Counted from the stretch's first letter, positions 1 to 8,700 are shown. The stretch: DNA of 64,000 nucleotides from Luteimonas wenzhouensis (GCF_007859305.1 NZ_VOHE01000002.1:310001-374000); one strand, 5' to 3'. Notes: generated by a model not told the origin, from the letters alone. Numbers and translations: made by a program.

Positions 1-605
1 TCGATCCCTCGCCCACCACCGAACTCGAATACCAGACCCCGTTCGAACTGCTGGTCGCGGTGGTGCTCTCGGCCCAGGCTACCGACGTGGGCGTGAACAA
101 GGCCACGCGCCGCCTGTTCCCGGTGGCCAACACGCCGCAGGCGATCCTCGGGCTGGGCGAGGAAGGCCTCAAGCGCTACATCTCCACGATCGGCCTGTTC
201 AACGCGAAGGCGAAGAACGTGGTCGCGCTGTGCAGGATCCTGCTGGAGAAACACGGCGGCGAGGTTCCGCGCACGCGCGAGGAACTCGAGGCCCTGCCGG
301 GCGTGGGCCGCAAGACCGCGAACGTGGTGCTCAACACCGTGTTCGGCGAGGGCACGATCGCCGTCGACACCCACATCTTCCGCGTCGCCAACCGCACCGG
401 GCTGGCGCCGGGCAAGGACGTGCGCGAGGTCGAGGACGGACTGATGCGGGTCGTACCGGAGGAGTACCTGCTCGGGGCGCACCACTGGCTGATCCTGCAC
501 GGCCGCTACGTGTGCAAGGCACGCCGGCCGGACTGCCCCAGGTGCATCATCCGCGACCTCTGCCGCTATCCGGACAAGACGCCGCCGGACCCCAGGCGCG
601 ACTGA
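1..605 (+). CDS. nth: Endonuclease III, 5' end cut off by the window edge
   Basis: DNA glycosylase/AP lyase of base excision repair that removes oxidised pyrimidines. The reading frame is open from base 3, so the true start lies upstream; roughly the first 20 residues are missing compared with the usual ~211-residue protein. The helix-hairpin-helix motif LPGVGRKTANVVLN carries the catalytic Lys, and VDTHIFRV carries the catalytic Asp. The C-terminal [4Fe-4S] ligands are intact as C-X6-C-X2-C-X5-C (CKARRPDCPRCIIRDLC). Identity is secure; nothing unusual apart from truncation by the window. Confidence 0.96.
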   Translation, partial: DPSPTTELEYQTPFELLVAVVLSAQATDVGVNKATRRLFPVANTPQAILGLGEEGLKRYISTIGLFNAKAKNVVALCRILLEKHGGEVPRTREELEALPGVGRKTANVVLNTVFGEGTIAVDTHIFRVANRTGLAPGKDVREVEDGLMRVVPEEYLLGAHHWLILHGRYVCKARRPDCPRCIIRDLCRYPDKTPPDPRRD

Positions 606-875
606 CGCCATTCCACCTGCGGGGGTGCGCTGCGGACCCACCGCCGGGCCCGCGCACGTGGCTGTCCTGCCCCGCGCCCCGGATCCGTTCGTATCCACAA
701 GGGGAACACCGGTCGCCCGTGCGCCGGTTCCGGCGGTGATGTCGCCGGCCTCCGCCGCGCACCGATCCATGATGCCGACCGACGCCACGCCACCACACGC
801 CGACCGCTTCCCGGGCCGCGCCAGCGGACCGGCCGGGGGGGCGGCCGCGCACGGGCCGGCGGGGAGCCGCTGACG

Positions 876-2846
876 ATGTGCGGACTGGCCGGTTTCGCGG
901 GCGGCGCGGCGCCCACCCCGGAGGATCGTCGCGAGCTGCAACGCATGGCCGCGACGCTCCGCCACCGCGGCCCCGACGCCCACGGCATCCACCTCGCCCC
1001 CGGCATTGGCCTGGCCCACACCCGACTGTCGATCATCGACCCGGCCACCGGCCAGCAGCCGCTGCACGACGGCACCGGGGCGGTCTGGACCGTCTTCAAC
1101 GGCGAGATCTTCAACTACCTCGAACTGCGCGAGGAGCTGCAGCGCGAGGGCTACGCCTTCCGCACCCGCTCCGACACCGAGGTGATCGTCCACCTCTACC
1201 ACCGCCACGGCGACCGCTTCGTCGAGCGCCTCAACGGCCAGTTCGCGATCGCGCTCTGGGACGCGCGCCGCCAGCGCCTGGTGCTGGCGCGCGACCGCGC
1301 CGGCATCCGCCCGCTCTACCACGCGCGTGCACGCGGCCGGCTCTGGTTCGCCTCGGAGGTGAAGGCGCTGCTGGCGGCCCTGCCCGAATGCGCGCGCCTG
1401 GATCCGGACGGGCTGGTGCAGGCCTTCACCTTCTGGGGCCCGGCCGACCCCGACACGCTGTTCGAAGGCGTGCGCAGCCTGCCGCCCGGACACCTGCTCG
1501 CGGTCGAGGCCGACGGCAGCCAAACCCTCACCCGCTACTGGGACTGGGAGTTCCCCGACGCGGGCGCCCCGGCGCCGTTCGCCTCACTCGACGAGGCGGT
1601 TGACGAACTGCGCGCGCTGCTGCTCGATGCGGTGCGGCTGCAGCTCCGCGCCGACGTGCCGGTCGGTGCGTACCTCAGTGGCGGACTGGATTCCTCCGGC
1701 ATCGTGGCGCTCGTGCGCCAGGCCGGCATCGCCTCGGTGCGCACCTTCTCGGTCACCTTCGACGACGACGAATTCGACGAGCGCGAGCAGCAGCAGGCGA
1801 TGGTCCGGCACCTGGGCACCGAACACACCGCCGTGCACTGCACCCGCCGCGACATCGCCGAGGCCTTCCCGGCGCTGGTCCGCCACACCGAGGCGCCGGT
1901 GCTGCGCACCGCCCCGGTGCCGCTGATGCTGCTCTCGGGCGAGGTGCGCCGCAGCGGCTACAAGGTCGTGCTGACCGGCGAAGGCGCCGACGAGGTGTTC
2001 GCCGGCTACGACCTGTTCAAGGAAGCGAAGGTGCGCCGGTTCTGGGCGCGCCGCCCGGACTCGGCCTGGCGCCACCTGCTGCTCGGCCGCCTGTACGGCT
2101 ACCTGCCGCACTCGCCGGTGGGTACGCCCGGCTTCGCCCGCGCGTTCTTCGCCCAGGGGCTCGAGCACATCGGGCGCCCGGTGTTCGCACACGCCCCGCG
2201 CTGGGCCACCTCGCGCCGCGCGCTGGCCTTCCTGTCGCCGGACCTGCGGCAGCGGGCGATGGCTTTCGACCCCCTTGCCTTCCAGGAACGCCGGCTGCCG
2301 CCGGACGCGGCGCGCTGGGCGCCGCTGTCGCGCGACCAGTACGTGGAGGCGAAGTCGCTGATGGCCGGGTACCTGCTGTCCTCGCAGGGCGACCGGGTGG
2401 CGATGGCGAACTCGGTCGAGGGCCGCTTCCCGTTCCTGGACCACCGCGTGGTCGAGTTCGCCAACCGCCTGCCCCCGCGCTGGAAGCTGCGCGGGCTGAC
2501 CGAGAAGCACATCCTGCGCAAGGCGCTCGAGCCGCTGCTGCCGCCGGCGATCGCGCGCCGGGCCAAGCAGCCCTACCGGGCGCCGGACGCGAGCAGTTTC
2601 TTCGAGGACGGTCGCCCGGCCGACTACGTGGCCGAGCTGCTGTCGCCCCCGCGCATCCGCGACGCCGGCCTGTTCGACGCGGACAAGGTCGCGATGCTGC
2701 TGGCGAAGTGCCGGCGCGGACGCGCGGCCGGCTTCGGCGACAACCAGGCCTTCGTCGGCATCGTCTCCACGATGCTGCTGCACGACACCTTCATCCGCCG
2801 CCGCGACGCGGCGGCCCCCGCACTGCGCGCCACCGGAACGGAGTAG
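876..2846 (+). CDS. asnB: Asparagine synthetase-like glutamine amidotransferase, first gene of an ACP operon
   Basis: A 656-residue class II glutamine amidotransferase fused to an asparagine synthetase domain. Glutaminase: the nucleophile is Cys2 (MCGLAGF), followed by RHRGPD and FNGEIFNY, residues ~1-210. Synthetase: the PP-loop SGGLDSS lies at residues 268-274. It should hydrolyse glutamine and pass ammonia to an adenylated carboxylate. A GGGGAG ribosome site lies 9 bases before the ATG. Three bases after its stop begins an acyl carrier protein, followed by a methyltransferase, an NAD synthetase-like enzyme and a GNAT-like protein. That context is unlike a housekeeping asparagine synthetase and suggests amidation of a carrier-bound or small-molecule carboxylate. 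Similar long AsnB proteins occur in exopolysaccharide/exosortase loci, but no exosortase is seen here. Confidence 0.9.
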   Translation: MCGLAGFAGGAAPTPEDRRELQRMAATLRHRGPDAHGIHLAPGIGLAHTRLSIIDPATGQQPLHDGTGAVWTVFNGEIFNYLELREELQREGYAFRTRSDTEVIVHLYHRHGDRFVERLNGQFAIALWDARRQRLVLARDRAGIRPLYHARARGRLWFASEVKALLAALPECARLDPDGLVQAFTFWGPADPDTLFEGVRSLPPGHLLAVEADGSQTLTRYWDWEFPDAGAPAPFASLDEAVDELRALLLDAVRLQLRADVPVGAYLSGGLDSSGIVALVRQAGIASVRTFSVTFDDDEFDEREQQQAMVRHLGTEHTAVHCTRRDIAEAFPALVRHTEAPVLRTAPVPLMLLSGEVRRSGYKVVLTGEGADEVFAGYDLFKEAKVRRFWARRPDSAWRHLLLGRLYGYLPHSPVGTPGFARAFFAQGLEHIGRPVFAHAPRWATSRRALAFLSPDLRQRAMAFDPLAFQERRLPPDAARWAPLSRDQYVEAKSLMAGYLLSSQGDRVAMANSVEGRFPFLDHRVVEFANRLPPRWKLRGLTEKHILRKALEPLLPPAIARRAKQPYRAPDASSFFEDGRPADYVAELLSPPRIRDAGLFDADKVAMLLAKCRRGRAAGFGDNQAFVGIVSTMLLHDTFIRRRDAAAPALRATGTE

Positions 2847-2849
2847 GAC

Positions 2850-3107
2850 ATGACCGAGACCGCCATCCGCGAGACGATCCGCGGCCACATCCTCGAAAAC
2901 CTGATGTTCACCGACGATCCGTCGCGGCTGCCCGACGACGCCTCGCTGCTTGAGATGGGGGTGATCGACTCCACCGGCGTGCTCGAACTGGTGCTGCTGA
3001 TGGAGGAGAACTTCGCCATGAAGGTGCAGGACGCAGCGATCATCCCCGAGAACTTCGACTCGGTGGACCGGATGGTCTCGTTCGTGCTGCGCTCGAAGTC
3101 GGCATGA
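2850..3107 (+). CDS. Acyl carrier protein
   Basis: An 85-residue carrier protein. The phosphopantetheine attachment serine is probably Ser41 in GVIDSTGVLELV (the usual DSL is DST here). Helical pattern and length match free-standing ACPs. It starts 3 bases after the asnB-like gene, and its TGA overlaps the ATG of the methyltransferase gene (ATGA), so translation is coupled. The divergent sequence and the setting argue against the fatty-acid synthesis ACP, which normally sits beside fabD/G/F. It probably carries the intermediate on which the neighbouring amidotransferase, methyltransferase and acyltransferase-like protein act (inference). Confidence 0.88.
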   Translation: MTETAIRETIRGHILENLMFTDDPSRLPDDASLLEMGVIDSTGVLELVLLMEENFAMKVQDAAIIPENFDSVDRMVSFVLRSKSA

Positions 3108-4018
3108 CCCTGGCCGACGCGTACGCCGCCAGGCTCGACCGGTTGCGCCGGGCCTGGCGCCCCAGCCCCGACAAGCCCGAGGAGTCGCCCGAGAACACGC
3201 TGCAGGCACTGGCCTGGACCGCGGCGGGCGCGCCGCGTTCGGCGGTCGCGGCGGGCGCGGCCGCCCGGCCCCTGCCCGACCTGGACCAACCGGCGCTGCA
3301 GCGGCTGGACGCCATGCTGGAGCGGCGCCTGGCGGGGGTGCCGCTGGCCCACCTCACCGGCCGCCAGCACTTCCTCGGGCTGGAACTGCTCGCGGGGCCC
3401 GAAGCGCTGATCCCGCGCGCCGAGACCGAACTGCTGGGGCGCGCCGCGATCGACCTGGCGCGGGCGACCGGCGCGCGCGTTGCGATCGACGCGTGCACCG
3501 GTTCGGGCAACCTCGCCCTCGCCCTGGCGCACCACGTGGACGGTCTGGCCGTGCACGGGACCGACCTGAGCGCGGAGGCGGTCGGCCTGGCGCGGCGCAA
3601 CGCGTCGCAGCTGGGGCTGGCACATCGCGTCCGGTTCCACGCCGGCGACCTGCTCGCGCCGTTCGACACCCCGCGCTACCGCGCCGGGGTGGACCTGGTG
3701 GTGTGCAACCCGCCCTACATCAGCAGCGCCAGAGTGGAGACGATGCCACCGGAAATCTCCGGGCACGAGCCGCGCCTGGCCTTCGACGGCGGCGCCCTGG
3801 GGGTGTCGATCCTCACCCGGCTGATGCACGAAGCCCCATGCCTGCTGCGCGCGGGCGGCTGGCTGGCGTTCGAGGTCGGCAGCGGACAGGGCGCGACGAT
3901 GGCCCGGCGGCTGCGCAACGACGCCGCCTGGGACGAGGTGCGCGAGTGCGCCGACGGCGAGGGCGTGGTGCGGGCGGTGCTGGCCCGGCGCGCCGCCGGC
4001 AGCGGGGAGCGGGAATGA
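3104..4018 (+). CDS. PrmC/HemK-family SAM-dependent methyltransferase paralogue
   Basis: A 304-residue methyltransferase. It carries the PrmC-like region GRQHFLGLELL...LIPRAETELL, the SAM loop DACTGSGN, and the catalytic NPPY at residues 202-205 (VVCNPPYIS), which marks methyltransferases acting on amide or amino nitrogen. PrmC itself methylates release factors and is normally beside prfA. Here it is embedded between an ACP gene and an NAD synthetase-like gene with ATGA overlaps on both sides, so I infer N-methylation of a small molecule or carrier-bound amide instead. The residue before the GTGSG loop is Cys instead of the common Gly or Asp. Family assignment is firm; substrate is unknown. 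Confidence 0.85.
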   Translation: MTLADAYAARLDRLRRAWRPSPDKPEESPENTLQALAWTAAGAPRSAVAAGAAARPLPDLDQPALQRLDAMLERRLAGVPLAHLTGRQHFLGLELLAGPEALIPRAETELLGRAAIDLARATGARVAIDACTGSGNLALALAHHVDGLAVHGTDLSAEAVGLARRNASQLGLAHRVRFHAGDLLAPFDTPRYRAGVDLVVCNPPYISSARVETMPPEISGHEPRLAFDGGALGVSILTRLMHEAPCLLRAGGWLAFEVGSGQGATMARRLRNDAAWDEVRECADGEGVVRAVLARRAAGSGERE

Positions 4019-5004
4019 GCGGACTGGACTGGAGCGTGCTGGACATGGACCACGGCAGGGAGGCCGAGCGGATCTGCGCCGGCCTGCGCGAAGCCGTGGC
4101 CACGCGGCTGCGCCGGCGCGGCGTGGTGGTGGCGATCTCCGGCGGCATCGACAGCTCGGTCTGTGCCGCGCTCGCGGTGCGCGCGTTCGGACCGGCCAAG
4201 GTGCACCTGCTGATCCTGCCCGAGCGGGACTCCGACCCCGACAGCGCGGCGCGCGCCAACCTGCTCGCCTCGCACCTGGGCGTCGAGCCGGAGACGTTCG
4301 ACATCGCCCCCGCGCTCGAGGCCATCGGCGCCTACGCCGCGCGCGACGCGGCGGTGCGGACCGTGCTTCCGGAGTACGACGACCGCTGGAAGATGAAGCT
4401 GGCGATCTCCGGCGGCAGCGAGGGCGCGATCAACCGCTTCCGGCTGGTCGCGCGCTCCCCGGACGGCGCGATGCACGAGCGCGAGCTGCGCCTGCACGAG
4501 TACCTCACCATCGTGGCCGCCACCAGCTACAAGCAGCGGCTGCGCAAGACCATCGAGTACTTCCACGCCGACCGCCTGCACTACGCGGTGGTGGGCACGC
4601 CCAACCGGCTCGAGTACGACCAGGGCTTCTTCGTCAAGAACGGCGACGGCTCGGCCGACGTCAAGCCGATCGCGCACCTGTACAAGACCCAGGTCTACGC
4701 CATGGCGCGCCACCTCGGCCTGCCCGACCGCGTGTGCGAGGCGCAGCCGACCACCGACACCTACAGTCTCGAGCAGGGCCAGGACGAGTTCTACTTCGCC
4801 CTGCCCTATCGCTCGATGGACCTGGCGCTGTGGGCACTCGAGCACGGGGTCGAAGCCGGCGAACTGGCGAAGGCGCTCGACATCACCCCGGTCCAGGCCG
4901 CGGCGGTGTACGAGGACATCGCGCGCAAGCGCCGCACCACGCGGCCGCTGCACCTGCGCCCGCTGCTGCTGGGCACGGTGCCTTCGGTGGACGCGGCCAC
5001 ATGA
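4015..5004 (+). CDS. nadE: NAD synthetase-like PP-loop enzyme, ammonia-dependent type
   Basis: 329 residues, NadE fold: PP-loop SGGIDSS at residues 42-48, then GTPNRLE, GFFVKNGDGSADVKPI and LYKTQVYAMARHLGLP, all typical of NAD synthetases. It has no nitrilase (glutaminase) domain, so it would need free ammonia. It is longer than E. coli NadE (275), with about 50 extra residues around positions 110-160 before the YKQRLRK segment. The ATG overlaps the stop of the methyltransferase gene and its own stop overlaps the next start. This could be the cell's NAD synthetase, but the coupling to asnB-like, ACP and methyltransferase genes suggests a recruited paralogue that adenylates and amidates another carboxylate. 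Confidence 0.85.
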   Translation: MSGLDWSVLDMDHGREAERICAGLREAVATRLRRRGVVVAISGGIDSSVCAALAVRAFGPAKVHLLILPERDSDPDSAARANLLASHLGVEPETFDIAPALEAIGAYAARDAAVRTVLPEYDDRWKMKLAISGGSEGAINRFRLVARSPDGAMHERELRLHEYLTIVAATSYKQRLRKTIEYFHADRLHYAVVGTPNRLEYDQGFFVKNGDGSADVKPIAHLYKTQVYAMARHLGLPDRVCEAQPTTDTYSLEQGQDEFYFALPYRSMDLALWALEHGVEAGELAKALDITPVQAAAVYEDIARKRRTTRPLHLRPLLLGTVPSVDAAT

Positions 5005-6029
5005 GCGCGCAGGCGCACGGCGGCTACCGCGTGGAGGAAGCCGACCTCGCCCGCGACGGCGACGCGGCGGTGGGGGTCTGGCGCGCCAGCCTGCGCGATG
5101 GCGCCGGCCGGGCGGCGAAGCTGGAGTGGTTCTACCGGGCCGCGCCCGAGGGCGCGCACCTGCAGGTGCTGCGACCCGGGACCGGCCACGAGGTCCTGGG
5201 CACCGCGGGCGTGGGCTGGCGCCGCATGCGCGCGGGCGCGCGCACGCTGCGCGGCGGGCTGCTCGCGGACATGGCGGTGCTGCCCGGCCACCGCACCCTG
5301 GGCCCGGCCATGCAGCTGCAGCGCGCGGCGAGCGACCGTGCGCTGGCCGAGGGCGACCTGGTGTACGGGTTCCCCAACGCCAATGCGGTGCCGGTGGTGA
5401 AGCGGCTCGGCTACGTGCACCTCGGCGACATGGTGCTCTACGTCCGCGCCCTGCGCCACGCGCCCTACCTCGAACGCCGCCTGCCCCGGCCGCTCGCGAC
5501 CCTGCTCGGGCGCGCCATCGACACCGCGTTCGCGCTGCACGACCGGCTGCGCAACCTGCACCGCGGCGCCCTGCACGCGCAATGGAGCGAAGGGCCCCTG
5601 GACCTGGTGCACCCGCGCTGGCCGCGGCCGGGCATGCTCGAAGGCGTGCGCGACAGGGCCGCGCTCGAATGGCGCTTCGCCCACAACCCGCTGGCCGCCT
5701 TCCGCTTCCTGTATCTGCGCCGCGCACCCGACGCGCAGCCCATGGCCTGGTTCGTATGCCGCCGCGACGGCGACGTGCTGCACATCGCCGATTTCGGCTT
5801 CGCCCCGGGCGCCCCGGTGGCCCACTGCGTCGCGACCCTGGCGCGCGAGGCGACCGCCCGGGGCGGGCGGTCGCTGGTGGTGGAATGCTGCCTGCCGGAC
5901 GAGGAACGCTCGGCGCTGCTTCGCGCCTGGTTCCGCGAACGGCAGCGGCGCCCGATCTACGCCCGCTGGCGCGACCCGGAGCAGGCCGCGCGGGCGGTGC
6001 GGTTCACCTCGTTCGACGAGGACGAATAA
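5001..6029 (+). CDS. GNAT-like acyltransferase, last gene of the ACP operon
   Basis: 342 residues. The segment around residues 70-140 (LRGGLLADMAVLPGHR, then FPNANAVPVVKRLGY) resembles the beta4-alpha3 and C-terminal part of GNAT acyltransferases, and the second half may be another GNAT-like domain. There is no signal peptide and no membrane segment. The ATG overlaps the stop of the nadE-like gene (ATGA), so it is the last member of a five-gene co-translated unit. A role transferring an acyl or aminoacyl group from the operon's ACP is plausible but inferred. It converges on the porin gene, 24 bases away. Family call is moderate. Confidence 0.7.
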   Translation: MSAQAHGGYRVEEADLARDGDAAVGVWRASLRDGAGRAAKLEWFYRAAPEGAHLQVLRPGTGHEVLGTAGVGWRRMRAGARTLRGGLLADMAVLPGHRTLGPAMQLQRAASDRALAEGDLVYGFPNANAVPVVKRLGYVHLGDMVLYVRALRHAPYLERRLPRPLATLLGRAIDTAFALHDRLRNLHRGALHAQWSEGPLDLVHPRWPRPGMLEGVRDRAALEWRFAHNPLAAFRFLYLRRAPDAQPMAWFVCRRDGDVLHIADFGFAPGAPVAHCVATLAREATARGGRSLVVECCLPDEERSALLRAWFRERQRRPIYARWRDPEQAARAVRFTSFDEDE

Positions 6030-6053
6030 CAACCGGCGCGGCCGCCGCGACGC

Positions 6054-7367
6054 TTACCAGGCGAACTGCGCGCGCACCGCGTACTGGCCGGTCTCATCGC
6101 CGGTCAGGCCGTTGTCGCCACGGGTGTAGTTGAACATGAAGCGCAGGTTCGGGTTGACGTAGTAGTTCATGCCCAGGATCCAGCTGCTCACCTCCAGGCC
6201 GGCGACGTCGCGGTTCTCGATCGAGTCGTAGCGCGCGGTCAGTTCCCACAGGCCGCGGTCGGCCACCGGCGCCGAGCCGAACACGCCGGTACCCGCCTTG
6301 TACGGCTTGTGCCCGCCGTTGAGGTGCCAGCTGCCCTGCAGGTACCACGCGGTGACGTCCTGGTCCGGGCCCAGCGGCTGGCCGAAGCTGGCGTTGGCGT
6401 ACTCGCCCTGGAAGAACAGCGGCCCGAACGCACCGGCGGCCTCGACGCCCCAGGCGGTGACTTCGTCGCCGCTGGTACCGGTGACGGTCGCGATGGTCTG
6501 CGAGGGGCCGCGGCGGCCGGCGTAGCCGGCAGAGGCGCGCAGGTCGGCCGAGCCCTTGTTGGCGTTCTCGTGGCTGCCCCACGCGCCGAAGTGCAGGGTG
6601 TTGTCCCCGTCGTTCACCGGGGCGAAGGTCACGCGGCCGGCGTAGCCCATGCCTTCGTTGCGCGGGCCGCTGGCGCCGCGGAGGTTGAACACGCTGAAGC
6701 CCGCGGTGTAGCGCCCGCCGCCGCGCAGGTAGCCGACGCCCTGCTGGAACTGGCGGCCGCTGAACAGGCCGGTGGCGCTGGCGAACGGACGCTCCATCAT
6801 CAGGATCTCGTTCGAGCTGGTGAGTTCCTCCATCGACCGGTACGGCTTGAAGTGGCCGATGGTGACCTTGCCGCCGAGCGCGGACCTGGCGATGTACGCG
6901 TCGCGGAACCCTTCGAGCCCGCCGCCGGCGGCGAAGTCGTTCTCCAGCTTGTAGTCCCAGCCGAGCGCCTTGCCCTGCAGGGTCAGGCGCGCGCGCCGGA
7001 ACTCGCTGGTGCCGGTGACGTCGGCCTGGTCGCGGTCGAAGGCGTAGGCGTCGAAGTGGATGCGGCCGCCGAGCGAGGCCTCGAACTTCCTGTCGGCGGA
7101 GGTGACCTTGATGCCACCCTTGGTCGACACCGTCGGCGTGGCCGCCGACAGCCGGTCGAGGTTTTCCCGGGTGGCGATGTTGATGTCCGACTGGGCGTCG
7201 GTGCGCGTCTCCAGCTCCTCGACCTTGGCCGCCAGCGCGGCGATCTGGGCCTTGAGTTCAGCGACTTCGCGTTCCTGCGGGGTTTGCGCCGCGGCGGCCA
7301 GGCTGGTGGTGCCGAGCACGGTGGCGAGCGCGGTGGCGAGCGCGGTGGCGAGGATCGTGTGGCGCAT
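6054..7367 (-). CDS. OprO/OprP-like phosphate-selective porin
   Basis: 437 residues, outer-membrane channel for phosphate or polyphosphate. A Sec signal peptide covers residues 1-27 (hydrophobic, ending LAAAA), followed by a short coiled coil (residues ~30-65, REVAELKAQIAALAAKVEEL) typical of trimeric OprP/OprO porins, then a beta-barrel ending in Phe-Ala-Trp as expected for BAM recognition. It diverges from pstS; a Pho box faces this gene 117-134 bases upstream. Signal-peptide codons contain a short 12-base repeat (ATALATALAT). The choice between phosphate and pyrophosphate/polyphosphate cannot be made here. Confidence 0.88.
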   Translation of the reverse strand: MRHTILATALATALATVLGTTSLAAAAQTPQEREVAELKAQIAALAAKVEELETRTDAQSDINIATRENLDRLSAATPTVSTKGGIKVTSADRKFEASLGGRIHFDAYAFDRDQADVTGTSEFRRARLTLQGKALGWDYKLENDFAAGGGLEGFRDAYIARSALGGKVTIGHFKPYRSMEELTSSNEILMMERPFASATGLFSGRQFQQGVGYLRGGGRYTAGFSVFNLRGASGPRNEGMGYAGRVTFAPVNDGDNTLHFGAWGSHENANKGSADLRASAGYAGRRGPSQTIATVTGTSGDEVTAWGVEAAGAFGPLFFQGEYANASFGQPLGPDQDVTAWYLQGSWHLNGGHKPYKAGTGVFGSAPVADRGLWELTARYDSIENRDVAGLEVSSWILGMNYYVNPNLRFMFNYTRGDNGLTGDETGQYAVRAQFAW

Positions 7368-7483
7368 GCGGGGTTCCTGTCATGGGAGGGTCGGGGCGGG
7401 CGCGGAGCCGCCATGCAGCCGCGGCCCTGCCGCGTCACGCACGGGGCGGCGCCCGCGGTCGCGACAGAGGATGGGGCGGCCGC

Positions 7484-7501
7484 ATGACGATTCAATGACA
7501 G
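7484..7501 (-). promoter_or_regulatory. Pho box facing the porin gene
   Basis: Read on the minus strand the site is CTGTCAT-TGAA-TCGTCAT, two 7-base half sites with an 11-base period. It matches the PhoB consensus CTGTCAT-N4-CTGTCAT at 7/7 and 5/7 positions. Position before an OprP-like porin supports the call. Confidence 0.8.
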
Positions 7502-7516
7502 TCGTGGAGCGCGCCA

Positions 7517-7556
7517 CCGTCATGCGTGCGTCACCTGGCTGCCACGCGACGGTCAC
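7517..7556 (+). promoter_or_regulatory. Array of four Pho half sites before pstS
   Basis: Four 7-base half sites start at 7517, 7528, 7539 and 7550, exactly 11 bases apart: CCGTCAT, GCGTCAC, CTGCCAC, CGGTCAC. Each differs from CTGTCAC by one to two bases. This is room for two PhoB dimers. The site is 61 bases before the first pstS start, so it should drive the pst genes under phosphate starvation. Confidence 0.8.
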
Positions 7557-7617
7557 CTGGCGCTCGTGCAATGGCGCCCGGAGCGGGATGGTCCCGCGCA
7601 ACGCACCCAGGAGCCCC

Positions 7618-8637
7618 ATGCACATCCTAGCCAAGACCACGGTTGCCGCCCTCGTGCTGTCCGCCGCCGGCATCACCACCGCCCGCGCGAACGACGCCAC
7701 CGGCGCCGGCGCCTCGTTCGTCTACCCGGCCATCGCGCGCTGGTCGGCCGACTACCGCCAGGCCACCGGCAAGCAGGTCAACTACCAGTCGATCGGCTCC
7801 GGCGGCGGGATCGCCCAGATCAAGGCCGGCACCGTCGACTTCGGCTCCAGCGACAAGCCGCTGCCGCCGGAGGAACTGGAGAAGTCCGGCCTCGCCCAGT
7901 TCCCGTCGGTGATCGGCGGCGTGGTCCCGATCGTCAACCTCGAAGGCGTGCGTGCCGGGGCGATGAAGCTCGACGGCGCGACCCTGGCCGACATCTTCCT
8001 CGGCCGGATCACCCACTGGAACGATCCGGCCATCGTCGCCCTCAACGGCGGCATCCCGCTGCCGGACGCGAAGATCACCGTGGTCCACCGTTCCGACGGC
8101 TCGGGCACCAGCTTCAACTTCACCAACTACCTGTCCAAGGTCAGCCCGGCCTGGAAGGAGGCCGTCGGCGAGGGCACCTCGGTCGCGTGGCCGGTGGGCA
8201 TCGGCGGCAAGGGCAACGAAGGCGTGGCCGCCTACGTCAAGCAGATCCGCGGCAGCATCGGCTATGTCGAGCTGTCCTACGCGCTGCAGAACCGGCTGGC
8301 GTACTCGCGCCTGAAGAACGCGGCCGGCAATTTCGTCAACCCGAGCGACGAGACCTTCTCGGCCGCGGCCGCGAGCGCGGACTGGGCCTCCACCCGCGAC
8401 TTCCACCTGGTGATGACCAACGCGCCCGGCGAGAACGCCTGGCCGATCACCGCGACCAACTTCATCCTGATGAAGAAGCAGCCGCGGAACGTGGAAGGCG
8501 CGCGCAACGCGCGCGAGTTCTTCCGCTGGGTCTACGCCAACGGCGACGCCCAGGCCCGCGCACTCGGCTACGTGCCGCTGCCCGACACCCTGGTGCACCA
8601 GGTCGAGGCGTACTGGCGCGACGCACTGCCCTGGTGA
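7618..8637 (+). CDS. pstS: Periplasmic phosphate-binding protein PstS, soluble form
   Basis: 339 residues. A signal peptide of ~23 residues ends ARA and there is no lipobox Cys, so the product is free in the periplasm. The mature protein begins DATGAGASFVYPAIARW; phosphate-binding loops GAGASF, SIGSGGG, VDFGSSDKPL and HRSDGSGTSFNF are intact. It delivers phosphate to PstCAB. The ATG at 7618 is preceded by AGGAG; in-frame starts further upstream would bury the signal peptide. A tandem paralogue follows after a strong terminator, so this copy may be made in excess. Confidence 0.95.
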   Translation: MHILAKTTVAALVLSAAGITTARANDATGAGASFVYPAIARWSADYRQATGKQVNYQSIGSGGGIAQIKAGTVDFGSSDKPLPPEELEKSGLAQFPSVIGGVVPIVNLEGVRAGAMKLDGATLADIFLGRITHWNDPAIVALNGGIPLPDAKITVVHRSDGSGTSFNFTNYLSKVSPAWKEAVGEGTSVAWPVGIGGKGNEGVAAYVKQIRGSIGYVELSYALQNRLAYSRLKNAAGNFVNPSDETFSAAAASADWASTRDFHLVMTNAPGENAWPITATNFILMKKQPRNVEGARNAREFFRWVYANGDAQARALGYVPLPDTLVHQVEAYWRDALPW

Positions 8638-8676
8638 ACCGACGGTTCCTCTCTCCCTCCCCGGAGATCCCTGGCG

Positions 8677-8700
8677 CGGGCCCCTTCGGGGGCCCGTTTT
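8677..8700 (+). terminator. Rho-independent terminator between the two pstS genes
   Basis: Stem CGGGCCCC / GGGGCCCG closed by a TTCG tetraloop and followed by TTTT. It lies 40 bases after the first pstS stop and before the Pho box of the second pstS, so the two copies are separate transcription units or separated by attenuation. Confidence 0.85.

Noticed and set aside
625..873. Possible 82-codon gene between nth and the asnB-like gene.
   Set aside because: Pro/Ala/Arg-rich, no ribosome site and no family features; the 270-base gap shows nothing else that I can support.
876..6029. Exosortase/PEP-CTERM or capsule locus explanation for the AsnB-ACP operon.
   Set aside because: No exosortase, glycosyltransferase or polymer-export gene is in the window, although upstream and more distant loci cannot be seen.
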